The notes under the pieces are model-generated. The model was given only the letters and a program-made list of their open reading frames with translations. It ran no database searches and was not told where the DNA came from. From Anadara kagoshimensis (Eukaryota; Mollusca; Bivalvia; Arcoida; Arcidae), in NCBI GenBank assembly GCA_021292105.1, contig CM037862.1, forward strand, positions 3,480,501-3,544,500: DNA of 64,000 nt, read 5' to 3'. The position numbers were made by a program, and so were the translations under genes. Below are positions 47,814 to 60,600 of the stretch, one piece after another (the stretch's first letter is position 1; every line of letters begins with the position of its first letter).

Positions 47814-48339
47814 ATCTCCTTATTACATGTATATGTAACATGTAGAACAAAAAATAATTGCACTGTAGTAATTATGAAGTTTAAAATAAGCATTCTAAAT
47901 GCTTTGTGACATTTTAAATGAATTGAAAATAAGAGTTACAATTTTAAATTACCAAAATTAAATTAATGGTATAATTACAAATTTACTAACAGCATTTACC
48001 CTAGATCTGAAAGTAGTGTTAGCTTAAAGCTTTTATATACAAGATTGTTTAGACAAGAATTTAATTTTGACAAATTTGAAAGAAGTCTTGTAGTGTAATT
48101 TTGAAATGAAAGACTAATAATTATCAACAAATGGAGTGCATCAAATGCCAGTTAAATGGATGTGTGGTGTGATATTTTAATGAATAATTATTAATGAAAT
48201 GTTAACTTTTAAACTTTTCTGTTTTTGTTGAAAATTATTAAAATATTGATTTTTAAAAACTAATTTTTATGTCTTTAAATTTCTGGTATGTATTGATTGA
48301 TTTCATATGTACGGCTTACTATCATTTTGAAGTTAATTT

Positions 48340-49210
48340 TAGCTGTATTTGAGCTAAGTTTTAGGGTATGTTAATTTCAGTTGAGAATTATTCAGGAAGT
48401 TAAGCTATATTAGAGATTACTTTGACCAACAGATGATCTTAACATAAGCTACAATTGATGTTCCCTTGAGGTATATCAAGGTTAACTTTAGCTACATTTA
48501 AGGATTACTTGAACTACAGCGGAAGTTCACTTGAGCTAAATCTGGGGTCCATTAGTTGTTAACTTGAATTACAGATTAGGTTTACCTAACTTACAATTTT
48601 ATTCACTTGACTACAGCATTACGTAGGGAGCAAATGATATAGATGTAAAGTTGAGATTTACTTGAGCTACAGTTGAGGTTCCCTTAGTTACAGTTGAATC
48701 TTACTTGAATCTGGTCGTTTACTTGAGCTACCTCTAAAATTCACTGAGCTACAAATGTTATTCACTTAAGCTCAAGTTGAGCTTCAGTTAATCATACGAT
48801 CTTAAATTGAGATCTACTTCAGCTACATTTGAGGTTCACATATTTATTCCAGTTTTAGTTGAGATTCGGTTGAACTTCATTTAAATCATTTGAGCTAAAT
48901 TAGAAAATAATTTGATCTAAAGTTGAGGTTTACTTAAGTTTGTTGTTTACTTGAGGTACATTTGAAAGCTACTTGAGATAGAGTTGATATAGGCTTAAAT
49001 TGAGGTTCATTTGAGCTCTTTTTGAGATGATTTGAGCTACAGGTGTTTCTCATTTTAACTCTAGTTGAGATCCACTTAAACTTAACTTTAATGGTTTGAT
49101 GAAAAATGGAGGTTTACTTGGCCTAGAGTTTATGTTCACTTGAGCTACAGAAGTTCCATTGACTTAAAGTTGATTTTCATTTCAGCTACAGTTAAAGTTA
49201 TTTTAGGGTC
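48340..49210. repeat. ancient degenerate minisatellite
   Basis: Dozens of diverged copies of ACTTGAGCTACAGTTGAGGT with irregular spacing (about 25-40 bp). Individual units differ strongly, so amplification was old. Confidence 0.7.
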
Positions 49211-49359
49211 TTTTCATCTGTAGTTGAGTGATGTTTAGTTACTGTACACATCAGGCAATATGTGATTCACTGATAAGTAGTGAATTAATGATGAAATTTA
49301 TATAAGTACACAATAAGTTCAACTAATTTGCATGCACTTATTAAAACAATCTCTGGGAC

Positions 49360-49560
49360 ATTGATGGCCAAGTGGTTAACAGCCACCAACTTCTGGTTTA
49401 CAGTACCTGTCATGGCATCACACAGGCAGATCCTAGTGTGAGAAGTTTGTGTGCTTGCTTTAAATAGGTCATTGATTTTCTGTGGATAATCCAGTTTTTG
49501 TCTACCATTACATACCTGACAGACTGGTTATAGGAAATAATCATGACTGAGGTGTATAAC
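49360..49560. repeat. SINE-like repeat, copy 3
   Basis: TGGCCAAGTGGTTAACAGCC is an A-box-like start; TCCTAGTGTGAGAAG matches copy 1. The B box is not clear. Confidence 0.4.
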
Positions 49561-50689
49561 AGCATTCCAACTACTTCCAATTAAACCTTCAATGAGAGAT
49601 TTGAACATTAGTTCAGACAATACCACCCTTGAAACTTATTTGAAAAAGGTGTTCCAGTTATGCATTTTAGTGCAAGTATATTATGATTTATAATTTGTTT
49701 TATGTTATTTAATAAAATACCACTGTTTCACTCTAAACAGTACTTACAGTAAGTTAAGGCGACAGACTGTGTTGATTGGATGATTGAGGCTCCCTCAAGG
49801 GAAATCTGTTGAATCTGGTCTAGAGCAAAAAGCATCACTGATACCATTTTGCTATAACAGTCGAGGTTTCAATCCAGTGCCAGTCCAAAGTTAAGAGTTT
49901 TATAATCAACAGTCTCAATATGTGTTTATCCTATGTTTAGTACATGTATACCAATTTTGTTTGTGGTGTGTTCTTGATTGCCCTGGCTGTTGCTTCATAC
50001 AATGGGACATGTGAAAACAGAACCTTGCAGAGGTAAATTGAAATGTCTTAACTGAACTTTATGTATTGTATAACCCCGGTAACACATCATGAAAATTGTT
50101 TATTAAATTAGTGTAAACCAAGCACCTGTCTGTTTTTGTTAACTGAACAGTAACCTTGTTATAGGAAGGGGTCAGTTAAAACAGGTTTGACTGTACATGT
50201 TATTTAGCTTTCCATTTTACTTGATGTGGATATCTGGTAAATTTCATACAAATACAAAACCAAAACAGTGTGTAACATATAACATATCTTTAATGACATA
50301 ACTTCTTAACTTCACAACAATTCTTCATTCACATACTTAAATATACATGTACATGTACATGTATTTTGATCATTACATTTCTCATTTTAACCTATAGCTC
50401 TTTAAACACATTATGACAAATTCTGGCATCTTGTCGAAATCGAAACAAGCTTTTCAGACTCTAACAAAACCACCAAGACAGCTGAAACTACTTAATATAC
50501 TGCCACTTAATCTACCTTCAGAAAAGAAAGTAAGGTAGACAGTGGCATTGATGTACATGTACTACCATGTTTCTATCCTTGTTGTTATCAAACTACATGC
50601 ATTTATCATCTCTAAAGAATACAGTGTCTTAGTATCATTATTTATGCTTGTTGCACCAGTAAGTAACAATTTCAATTAAAAGAATAGAT
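49561..50689. other. intergenic, nothing recognised
   Basis: Only a stub ACAGGTTTGACTGTACATG (about 50180-50200) of repeat family R2. Confidence 0.4.
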
Positions 50690-50882
50690 ACAGTCAATCC
50701 TGTCTATAAAGGCCACCCAAGGGAACCAGTAAAGGTGGCCTTTATGGGCAGGTGACCTTTCCATGCAGGTTCAAATAATATGAATCAAGAATAATTGGGA
50801 TACAATTCTACTGGCCTTTATAAGCAGGTATCCCTTATATAAAGGTGGCTTTTAAGGCAGGTTGTACTGTATATAGTTTTGA
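50690..50882 (-). repeat. repeat family R2, copy 4 (inverted)
   Basis: TACAGTCAATCCTGTC ... GGCAGGTTGTACTGTA; the reverse complement of copies 1-3, intact at both ends. Confidence 0.8.
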
Positions 50883-51636
50883 AATGACTACACAAACAGT
50901 TGGATAAGCTAAAGAGTGGCCATTGTAAATGAAAGACTTGATATATCGCTTTAAGTACATAACACCATTTAGTAGCCAAACATTTGTGTTTCTTTTCATT
51001 GATTCAAATGTTTATTTCCTCAAATATAGAGAATTTTTATAAATGAGCATTTTGTTTTACAATCACATGTTCTCGCATAATAAATCATGTGACCATATAC
51101 TGTCACTTTATGTTTGCAAAAACTTATGCTTGGATGATATAGATTTCGAATTTTTGTCAATTTCTTTAAGTTGTGAAACCCTAACTTCATTTCTGATATG
51201 TTTGATTTTGGAATTTGCATTTATTATAAAAATAAATTAATGAATCTCCATTAAATGGACCAAACCATATGACATGAACTTAATACTCTTCATGATATCT
51301 CTGAGCTGGTTCACCCTAACACATCACTGGTGTAAGCATGCCATCACACCTTAACACACCATGTTGGTATGTTGCCAAACGGAAGCAGGTTTGCCATCAC
51401 ACTACAGCCAGTACAGGTATGTTCCAACCTACTCCATGGCATGAGCCCATTCCTCTCAGTCTTCTTGATCTCCTCCACCATGATGCTGTTCTTGTCTCGT
51501 ATCCAACAACACAATGCTGTGGACATGGATCTTAGCGGGATGTCTGTCTCATTCCTCTGTGCCCTGTCTTGGACGGAAATGCACTATGGAATATAAATAT
51601 AAACCAGACCCATCACCGGGTAAGATAAAGCACCTG

Positions 51637-54600
51637 TCACACAAATGATGGTAATGATGGAACCGTATCCTTGTCCTCGTACCACGCTAGCATCTCATCT
51701 GTAAAGTCGTCAGCGACTGATATGTGGGTATTAGCTACACTGATACTCTGATTGGGCGAGATGTACTGCTCTTTTGGTGGCTGATGTTGTTTCCTGAAAT
51801 AAGAAAAATTACCAACATTGTTAATGCTTTAATTGTATTTAAATTGTATGTTGTGTACAATAAATGTGTCATAAATATAAAGAAAGACATTATAATATAC
51901 ATGTATCTACAAACCAAACTGTAATTTCAGCAGTCCATTTCATTTCCATGAGGGAGTGGATACCTGATATGTGTTACTGTTCCAATCATGCCATTGGTAG
52001 AGTATTGCTTGTCTGAACACCTACTATGAGAGTGTGTTTTGTGACAGTGAAGTGTGCTAAATTTCTGTAGAAAATCCAATTGTTTACTCATTTGCAAAAA
52101 CTTGTATGCACATCCCTGATTGTCATAAAGTATTTCTGTAAAAAGGAAAATAATGGTGCTATTGGGATTTTACATGTCAAATATGGTGATGTTTTCACCT
52201 GAAGTGATGTCCTTGGATATTGCAATAGGATGTGCCAGTTGCATGGTTTTTCAACATTTTAAATCCCTATAGGGCCAGAGTTTTAGTCTGTGCAGAAATA
52301 TTCTACACCAATCACGGATGGGCATATAAATTTCTTGTTACGACTAGGTACAAGTATGTGAAAATATCAATCTTTATTCAAGTTTATTTGAATTTCTATG
52401 GCAATAAAGTGCAATTCACTGTATAAACACACCTACTCTGATAGTAGTCTCAAAACTGGATGTCGGTGTTCATAACAGAGGTAGGACAGTTCTACTGCTT
52501 CTTAAATTTATGAAGTTTTACAACAAAGATGAAGCAGTATATTCTGGAAAGCCTGTCACTGTTGCATCTCCAGAAATTGTCAATAAAGTCTATGATATTG
52601 TTATGACTGACATTTACAGAAAGATAAATAGCCAGTATACTAGTAGTTGGCATTTCACAGGAAAGAATATATTTCATTCTGACAGAAGATCTTGCAATGA
52701 GAAAGCTTTTTAGTTTGTTTGGTACCAAGACTTCTCACAATTGATCACAGCCACATTAGGTACACTTTGTCACATGCTTATCTAACATTTTGGAGGTAAA
52801 TCCTGATAAATTTCTTCAGAGATTTGTTATTGTAAATGAAACATGAGCCACTTGAAGACCTGGTATTTATGGTTGACATCACAATAAACTGTGATTAATT
52901 GTGATATGATTTGTAGAATTTTGAGTAGTTTGGAAGATCCAGAATCAATTATAATTATTTTGCAAATGTTATTGTCTGTGACAACATATTTTGAAATTCT
53001 TCAAAATTTATCTTGTATTGATCACTAGCTCGAGCCTAGTGGTAACTGAAAATCACAATATGCTTCCTTATTTACCACAGAATATCTATGTACAAAAAGC
53101 CATGTTACTAAATGGGAAATGTTGTGTATTTCATTTTGGTGTGAGGTATTGTACCCTATGCAGAAAATGAACTTGGATTTTTCAACATGATAACATTTGT
53201 CACAATTAAAAATATTCTACAGTAAATGAAGATGTGCAAAGGGATTTTCCATTGCAACTGGCCACAAGCTATTCAAAATTATTTGATTTTCTTTGAAAAT
53301 TTACCAAAACATGCTGTCACAACACAAGGACTTTGACAGTAATTTTAGTAAGTTATTGAAATGCTATTTCAGATAACTTATACATGTATACAAATCAATT
53401 AAATCAGAGTAATGGTGTTTTATGCTCCAGTCAAGATTCTTTCACTTCGAAGCAGTCAGTTCTGGGATGGGGAGGAAACAAGTACCTGAAGAAAACCACT
53501 GATCTTTGGCAAGCATACTGAAAAACATTTTCGCATAATAAATACTGCAGATCACTTTAATTTTGTGTGAGTATCAATTTATTTTTGTGTTATGATTCAA
53601 TCCTGCAAAGAAATTTCTAGCAAGTATTTCCAGTACAAAAAATATCTGCCAAAATACACAAATTTTTTATACATTATACTGGTACTTGTAGGGGCCATCA
53701 AGAGGAAAACCACTGTGCTTGAACTGATCTACAAATGAATGATGTTATAACCTATCTTTAACTATAACTGATGGCATATCTGAGAGAAAGAATTTCTTCA
53801 CTTTACAACCCTGATGTCAGCAGATAAGCTTCTTGGTTTGGCAAGGACATAGTTTGAACAAGTTGAATACTCTAACCTGACACTAATAATATTTCTTAAA
53901 GTTTGACGAATTGTGTTAACTTGTGTTACTGATTAAGATTTAATATTAAATGATAACAAATATCCTAGTATGTATATGAAGTTAATACGTATGCTGACAA
54001 ATAAATCTTGGTCATCTCAACATTGTAGCCGATAGTTGAGGAGTGGAGGCATATTTTACCATCCTTTGTGAGACATGTGAAAGTATGGGGTACGTATAAT
54101 GCTTTGCACCAAGTTTCATGAAAAAGTGCTTCAAAGTTTTGCACATACATGAGTTTCAGATGGATGACTGGAAGGACGGAAACTAGAATTTAATATCCCC
54201 CTCTTTCTTCGAAAGGCAGAGGATGAAAATCAAGATAAATGTTGAACATAATTATCACAATAGGTGTTTTCATTCACATCCATGATTTATATTTACGTTA
54301 TTTTCCCAGGATGTCACAAAATCACTTGACAATTAGTCTTATTCAATCGTGGGCTCATATTGTCTATGATCATGTACCACCTCCTGTGGGCTTGAGTGAA
54401 TAAAGTGAATTGAATTGAATTGTCATCATTACTGTGTTAAATTATTTCATCAACTATTTTATATTTATAAAGTACCAGGCCCCAATTTCACAATTGTTCC
54501 TTAACTAAGATTTTTTTAATTAAACCACCAAAATCAAAACTTTATCATTTTATTATTTTTCCAAGACATTCAGGAATTTAAGGTGTCATATTGAAGATCT

Positions 54601-57600
54601 CTTCAGGCTTACAACATATGTATCTCTTTAGGCTTAAAACATATGTATTCTAGAGTCATGAAAAATTTGTATTTTCAGTTCCATAAAAAATTTACAAAAA
54701 CAGCTAAATTTAAGTTAAGGACAATCTTAATAGTTGCGGAATGGTTGTAAAACTGGTGCTTGGCTTATCCTAGATATTGAGACTTGTTGCTAAGCTATCA
54801 ACTACATTACTGAATATGAATAGGTAATGGTTTTATGCAAGATGTCCTGATAAACAGCTGCATTTACCAAGCAAAACAAATGGCGGGATTCACTTTACCA
54901 ATATGCCTATTTTGTGTCTTTCTTTGTGAAATGTGTAGCTCAGCTCAGTGTGAAAGCATGTAACTTATTTATTAGACCATTGCATCTGGAATCATTGAAC
55001 TCCAGGTTCAATGGTGGTGGGTTCAAATCCATCCTTGATCATGTTGTGGCCTTAAGCTAGTTACTCCATTTTACATTGCTGTTGACTTACTGGGAGCAAA
55101 ATAAAAGGTCGATGCAGCAGACAACTTTGCTGTCTCAGTGAGCTAGCACCTAAAAGCACCTCGAGTCCACACTGATGCACAGCAGACATATGTTGGTTTT
55201 TTGGTTGAACATTGTTTTATGGGACTTAGCAATTTTTCAGCTATTCATGACAAGATAATTTTTTTTAAATCTAAGAGCATACATTTGCTATAGTGAGTTT
55301 TGTACAAGTGTTTCTGATTTGCTTTGCACTAGTGAGCATGTTTTGTGACTTTTAAGAGTGCCAGCACATTTGACTGCAATGCCACAGATAAATATTACAG
55401 AATATGCAGTCCATTATACTGGTGTCAGGACAACCAGTTGAGGCTTACAACCTGGGTCAAAATCCACAGCAATGAGAGGCTTTGGGTTTGAAGGATTATG
55501 CTTCAACCACTTGGCCAATACTATCCTAAATCAAACTTTGCGCTGTTGTAAGATCTACAATAACACTTGTCCTACAGCAGTTACTGTGAATATATAACTA
55601 CAGTGGCATGTTTTACAATTTGAATCTATCTTAAAGACAAAACAAATATTATCAAGATTTATTATTATTTATGTTATCACTTTTTTAAGAAATGAAATAA
55701 TTAAATATATATAATATATATGTTGTATAAAGTTTTAACTTAAAATTGGTCTCACTGTACTCTCTACAATACAGTATTACATAATAATACAAAGATAGAC
55801 AGAAAATACAATGATAGACAGAAAGAACGGCAAAATGAAAGAATGAAATGAAGAGAAAAAAGATAATATTAAAATGAAGAATGATGAAATAATAAGTTAG
55901 TTTATAAACAGATCAATTAGCATGCTGATGTGATGTGTGATTTAAACTGCAATTCAGTAGGAAATAATAATAATAACCCAAAATATTGCACAGACAGTTA
56001 GTTGACATGACAACACAATAACAACACATAACATGCACAATATGAGGTGAAAACACTGATAAAGGATATTACAAAGTCAATGCCAAATGTTCACTTTTAC
56101 CAATTGTGTCAAGTTAAAGGAAATGGTGAAAGAAATGAAAAAAGTCAAAATATTTTTTACGTTTCGTTACATGTTGGCTTATGCGTTGTGAGGTTGTGAG
56201 TTTGGTTACTTGGGTTTGGATTAACAAGAGAACTCTTGACTGTAGGAGTTATATAACATCTTAGGGTAAAGATTTTAATTATTAAAATTGAAGTGAATTT
56301 TCAGTCAGTGCATGGATCTTTATTTTTATGGATTCGATTTTCAGACTTGAATATTAGTCTAATGATATCTTATGTTAATAATTGTGGTTGGGGGTTTCAT
56401 GATAAACATGTGTAGATTAAAATGAAAATAAAATTGTAATGTTCACAATTAGACTAGATATCGTTTGATTACAATTTATATTGCAAAGATTATAAATTAT
56501 ATTTTACTTAGATCTCCAAATAATCAGTCAAATGTTTTATCATTTTGATTTTATGTGTAAAACTTTTCTTCATTTCATGAAAATTAAAATTCCGCAGCAT
56601 TTATTTGGTAAACATACAGCAGTAATGTTAATCATAAGACGTTTCTAATCATTCTGTAGTTAACATTGCACTTTTATCAAACAAAAAAATTTTTAAAACA
56701 ATTTAATTATTCCAAATATGTTTTGAAAAAAAATGTACCTAGTTCTTAAGTATATTGTATAACTTTATGTATTTATGAATAGAATATTCCATTTAAAAAG
56801 TATATTAACTGAGTTATTTATTTGTTTATTGTTTTAATTCAAAGTTTTTCTTTTCTTTTTTGAATGATATTATTTTGCATTTTTTAAAACTAATCTGAAT
56901 TTAAACTCTATCTTTTAACTACCACATTTCTTAAACATGCAATACAAGTATGTGCTTTTAACTTAAAATATCAAACTTAGTTTTTTTTGAAAATTTAAAA
57001 GTTAAGACATTTAAGTGCAGAAAAACGAAAGTTAAACCATAAACAAGACTAGTATATAAATAAGTTAGATAATGTGTTTATAATTAGTAAAATGATAATT
57101 AAAGCTGGTAGCGGGAAAGGATAAGTAACGTAAGGCTGGATAAAAACAACATCATACAAACTCATGCACAACCATTCGTACGGCACAGCAGCTTCGTTAT
57201 AAAAGCTGGCAATTAAAAGTGTACTTAAAAATCATTAAATCAAAAACCATCAAACTCTACTGACTTGCCATTCTGTATTGATCAAATAGAACTTATGACT
57301 ATTTTAGAAATAAGAAAATATAATACTCGTCTTGTTTTCTTTACTGTATCAATATGGATTTATAAGAACTAATCAGTTTTGCCAAGCTTCTCTGGTCAAA
57401 CGATTTATCCAGAAAATTAATTGAAAATGCTGTCAAACAAAAACAAATATTCTGTATAACACTAATGATGTTATAAATGATGTTATGAATGAAGTTTTCA
57501 TTAAAATTTGATTTTTTTTTACATGTACTGTCAGAATATTCATGGAATCAATCAGACATGAGTAAAATTTTGAAAATTTAGATGTTAGCAGATAATAAAC

Positions 57601-60600
57601 CTAAAGTCACCAGAAGATATACCTATTATGTAAACAGATATAGCTTGTCATGTGTTTATGATGTTATAACTGTTACCATGGTTACAGATGCTGATGATGA
57701 AGATTAGTACTTGATTTATATAGATGAAATAGTTATGATGAAATCTCAAATAAAACATCATATTTATTATAATAATATTTTAACGTCGTTAAAGTCATTC
57801 ATTCTCCAGCATCTGATTGGTCAGTTCTTCCAGCAGTTCGTTTTTAAATTAAAATGAGTTAAAATTATGCCTTATTAAAAGAAACTCTTTTGCATACAGT
57901 TTTAAAATGGTTATGCTCACATACTTCATCACAGTTCAAACATTCGGATTAAAATTTACGACAGAAGTAAAACAAAGCTATTACACACAGCTGCTGCCAT
58001 TAAAGGTTATTTTTAAGTATATTTGGCCATACTGGTCATTTTTGTTAACGTCCACACTGAATAATGCAGTAAAAATATTATGTCACACATCAGCATTGCC
58101 TTTGACCCGACAGATCTCTCACCTGCCACTGTGATTATAATTCCTTGACGACGGCGTGGAATTTGTGTCGCTGATTGGTTACGTACTGGATCACATTTAA
58201 GAGGGGTCAAAGGTTGATAATGAGTATGTTTTGTTGTTTGTACAGATTTATAAACTCTCTGTCCTGATGCAGTCTGTACTGAGTATTGCACATGAGTTTG
58301 TTCTTTAACAATTTTTGGTGATCCGTGACTAGTAACTTGGTAATCACGTTTATGTGAAGGATAAGGTGACGATGACGCTATCTGGTGACTAGGATTTCCG
58401 TAACTTAACGATGATCCTGACCGATGAACTGACGATGATGAATGTGATGGACTAAGATTAGACTGCTGATGATTATGTTGATGACGATAAGGCCCTGTAC
58501 CACCACTTCCACCACCAGAATGAGAAGTGTTATCACCACTATCAGAAGAATGCTGTGATGGTGAACTACATCGTGAAAGTCTCTCAACACCCATTAACTG
58601 TTGTTGATATTGGTCTATCATTCTTTGTCTTCTTATTTTTTCACTATATTTATAAAAGTCTGACATTTCAAACGGTTTGGACACCACTTCCACACTCTGG
58701 TGAGGTTGTAGCTTTGTAACTGTCACTAATGCACTAGATTGTGCATGTGGAGATTCAATCCTTTTTGGAACGGGACTATAATCGGAATATTTTCCTCCTG
58801 AGTGTCCATGGAATGACCCCTCATGACCCCGAGGGCTATAACACTGTGACGAGGTATATTCAGAATTAGTCTGTTGTTGTGACGGACTTTTAATTATGGG
58901 AGATGGTTCAGGTTTACAAGTGTCCTGCCACCTCCCAGAATCTCTTCTATAATTATTGGACCTTGTGTGTGGATGCCTCATGTGTAACTGGCACTTCAAC
59001 TAAACTATTTCTCGGCGTTGACAGATCATACTCAGATCGTGAATTTCGTTTACTTCCATATTTAGAAGGTTCTAAGTCTTGGAGATTCAGATCTTTTTCA
59101 CTATCACTAAATTTTCTATCTCTTCGATCCCAATGTTCATTTCTACGTTTTGGATTACGTTCTAAACTCCCATAATTCAATGGTGATAAGATTTCCCGTA
59201 TGATCCATCTAGACTCCCGTGTCGTGATGATAACTGTAACTTATCGTCAAACGCGGTATCAAAGTTCTCATACGGTTCTTTATTGGTCGGAGTTTGTAAC
59301 ACATCTGTACTGTCATAATGTGACTTTCTTTGTGTCATTAAGTTATACATATTGTTCGCAGAACTAAATCCGCTATCCTGACTACCTGTATCGTATCTGT
59401 TATTACTCCGTACATTCTCGTACTCAGACTGATTTGACATATTACTACCTGAGGAGTGACTACGGTTAACAAGACCTGGATACATTTGTAGATGCTGCCC
59501 ACTTTTACTGCCATTATACCCGACACATAGCTGAGGACTGCAAAAGAAAAAGTCAAAAGGTAAGATATTTCTTATACAATCAGAAACAATAATCATTAAT
59601 GCGTAAAGGCAGAAAATCATGTCATGTTTTATGTACAAAGAAACTTTCAATACTGAAACTAAATGGGACTTCAATTTTGATTTCTTCCATTTTTCTTATT
59701 TGAAAACATTACAAACAACCAGCTGAGTCTGAATATTATTGTTAATACCTGTAGATTTTAAAGACAAATGTTGGGGTTTCTACGTTAGTGACAGTGAATA
59801 TTGGACTTACCTGCTGAGTGTGGGACTAAGTGGAGGGGTGAAGTGGGAGATAACTCTCTAGCTGTTGGTGATCGTTGTATAGAAGGTATGTTGGGGTTTG
59901 TATGTTAGTGACAGTGAATATTGGACTTACCTGCTGAGTGTGGGACTAAGTGGAGGGGGTGAAGTGGGAGATAACTCTCTAGCTGTTGGTGATCGTTGTA
60001 TAGAAGGTATTGTTGGGGTTTGTATGTTGTGAGTGAATATTGGACTTACCTGCTGTGTGGGACTAAGTGGAGGGGGTGAAGTGGGAGATAACTCTCTAGC
60101 TGTTGGTGATCGTTGTATAGAAGGTATTGTTGGGGTTTGTATGTTAGTGATAGTGAATATTGGACTTACCTGCTGAGTGTGGGACTAAGTGGAGGGGTGA
60201 AGTGGGAGATAACTCTCTAGCTGTTGGTGATCGTTGTATAGAAGGTATTGTTGGGGTTTGTAGTTATAGTGAATATTGGACTTACCTGCTGAGTGTGGGA
60301 CTAAGTGGAGGGGGTGAAGTGGGAGATAACTCTCTAGCTGTTGGTGATCGTTGTATAGAAGGTATTGTTGGGGTTTGTATGTTGTGATAGTGAATATTGG
60401 ACTTACCTGCTGAGTGTGGGACTAAGTGGAGGGGGTGAAGTGGGAGATAACTCTCTAGCTGTTGGTGATCGTTGTATAGAAGGTATTGTTGGGGTTTGTA
60501 GTGGTGATAGTGAATATTGGACTTACCTGCTGAGTGTGGGACTAAGTGGAGGGGGTGAAGTGGGAGATAACTCTCTAGCTGTTGGTGATCGTTGTATAGA

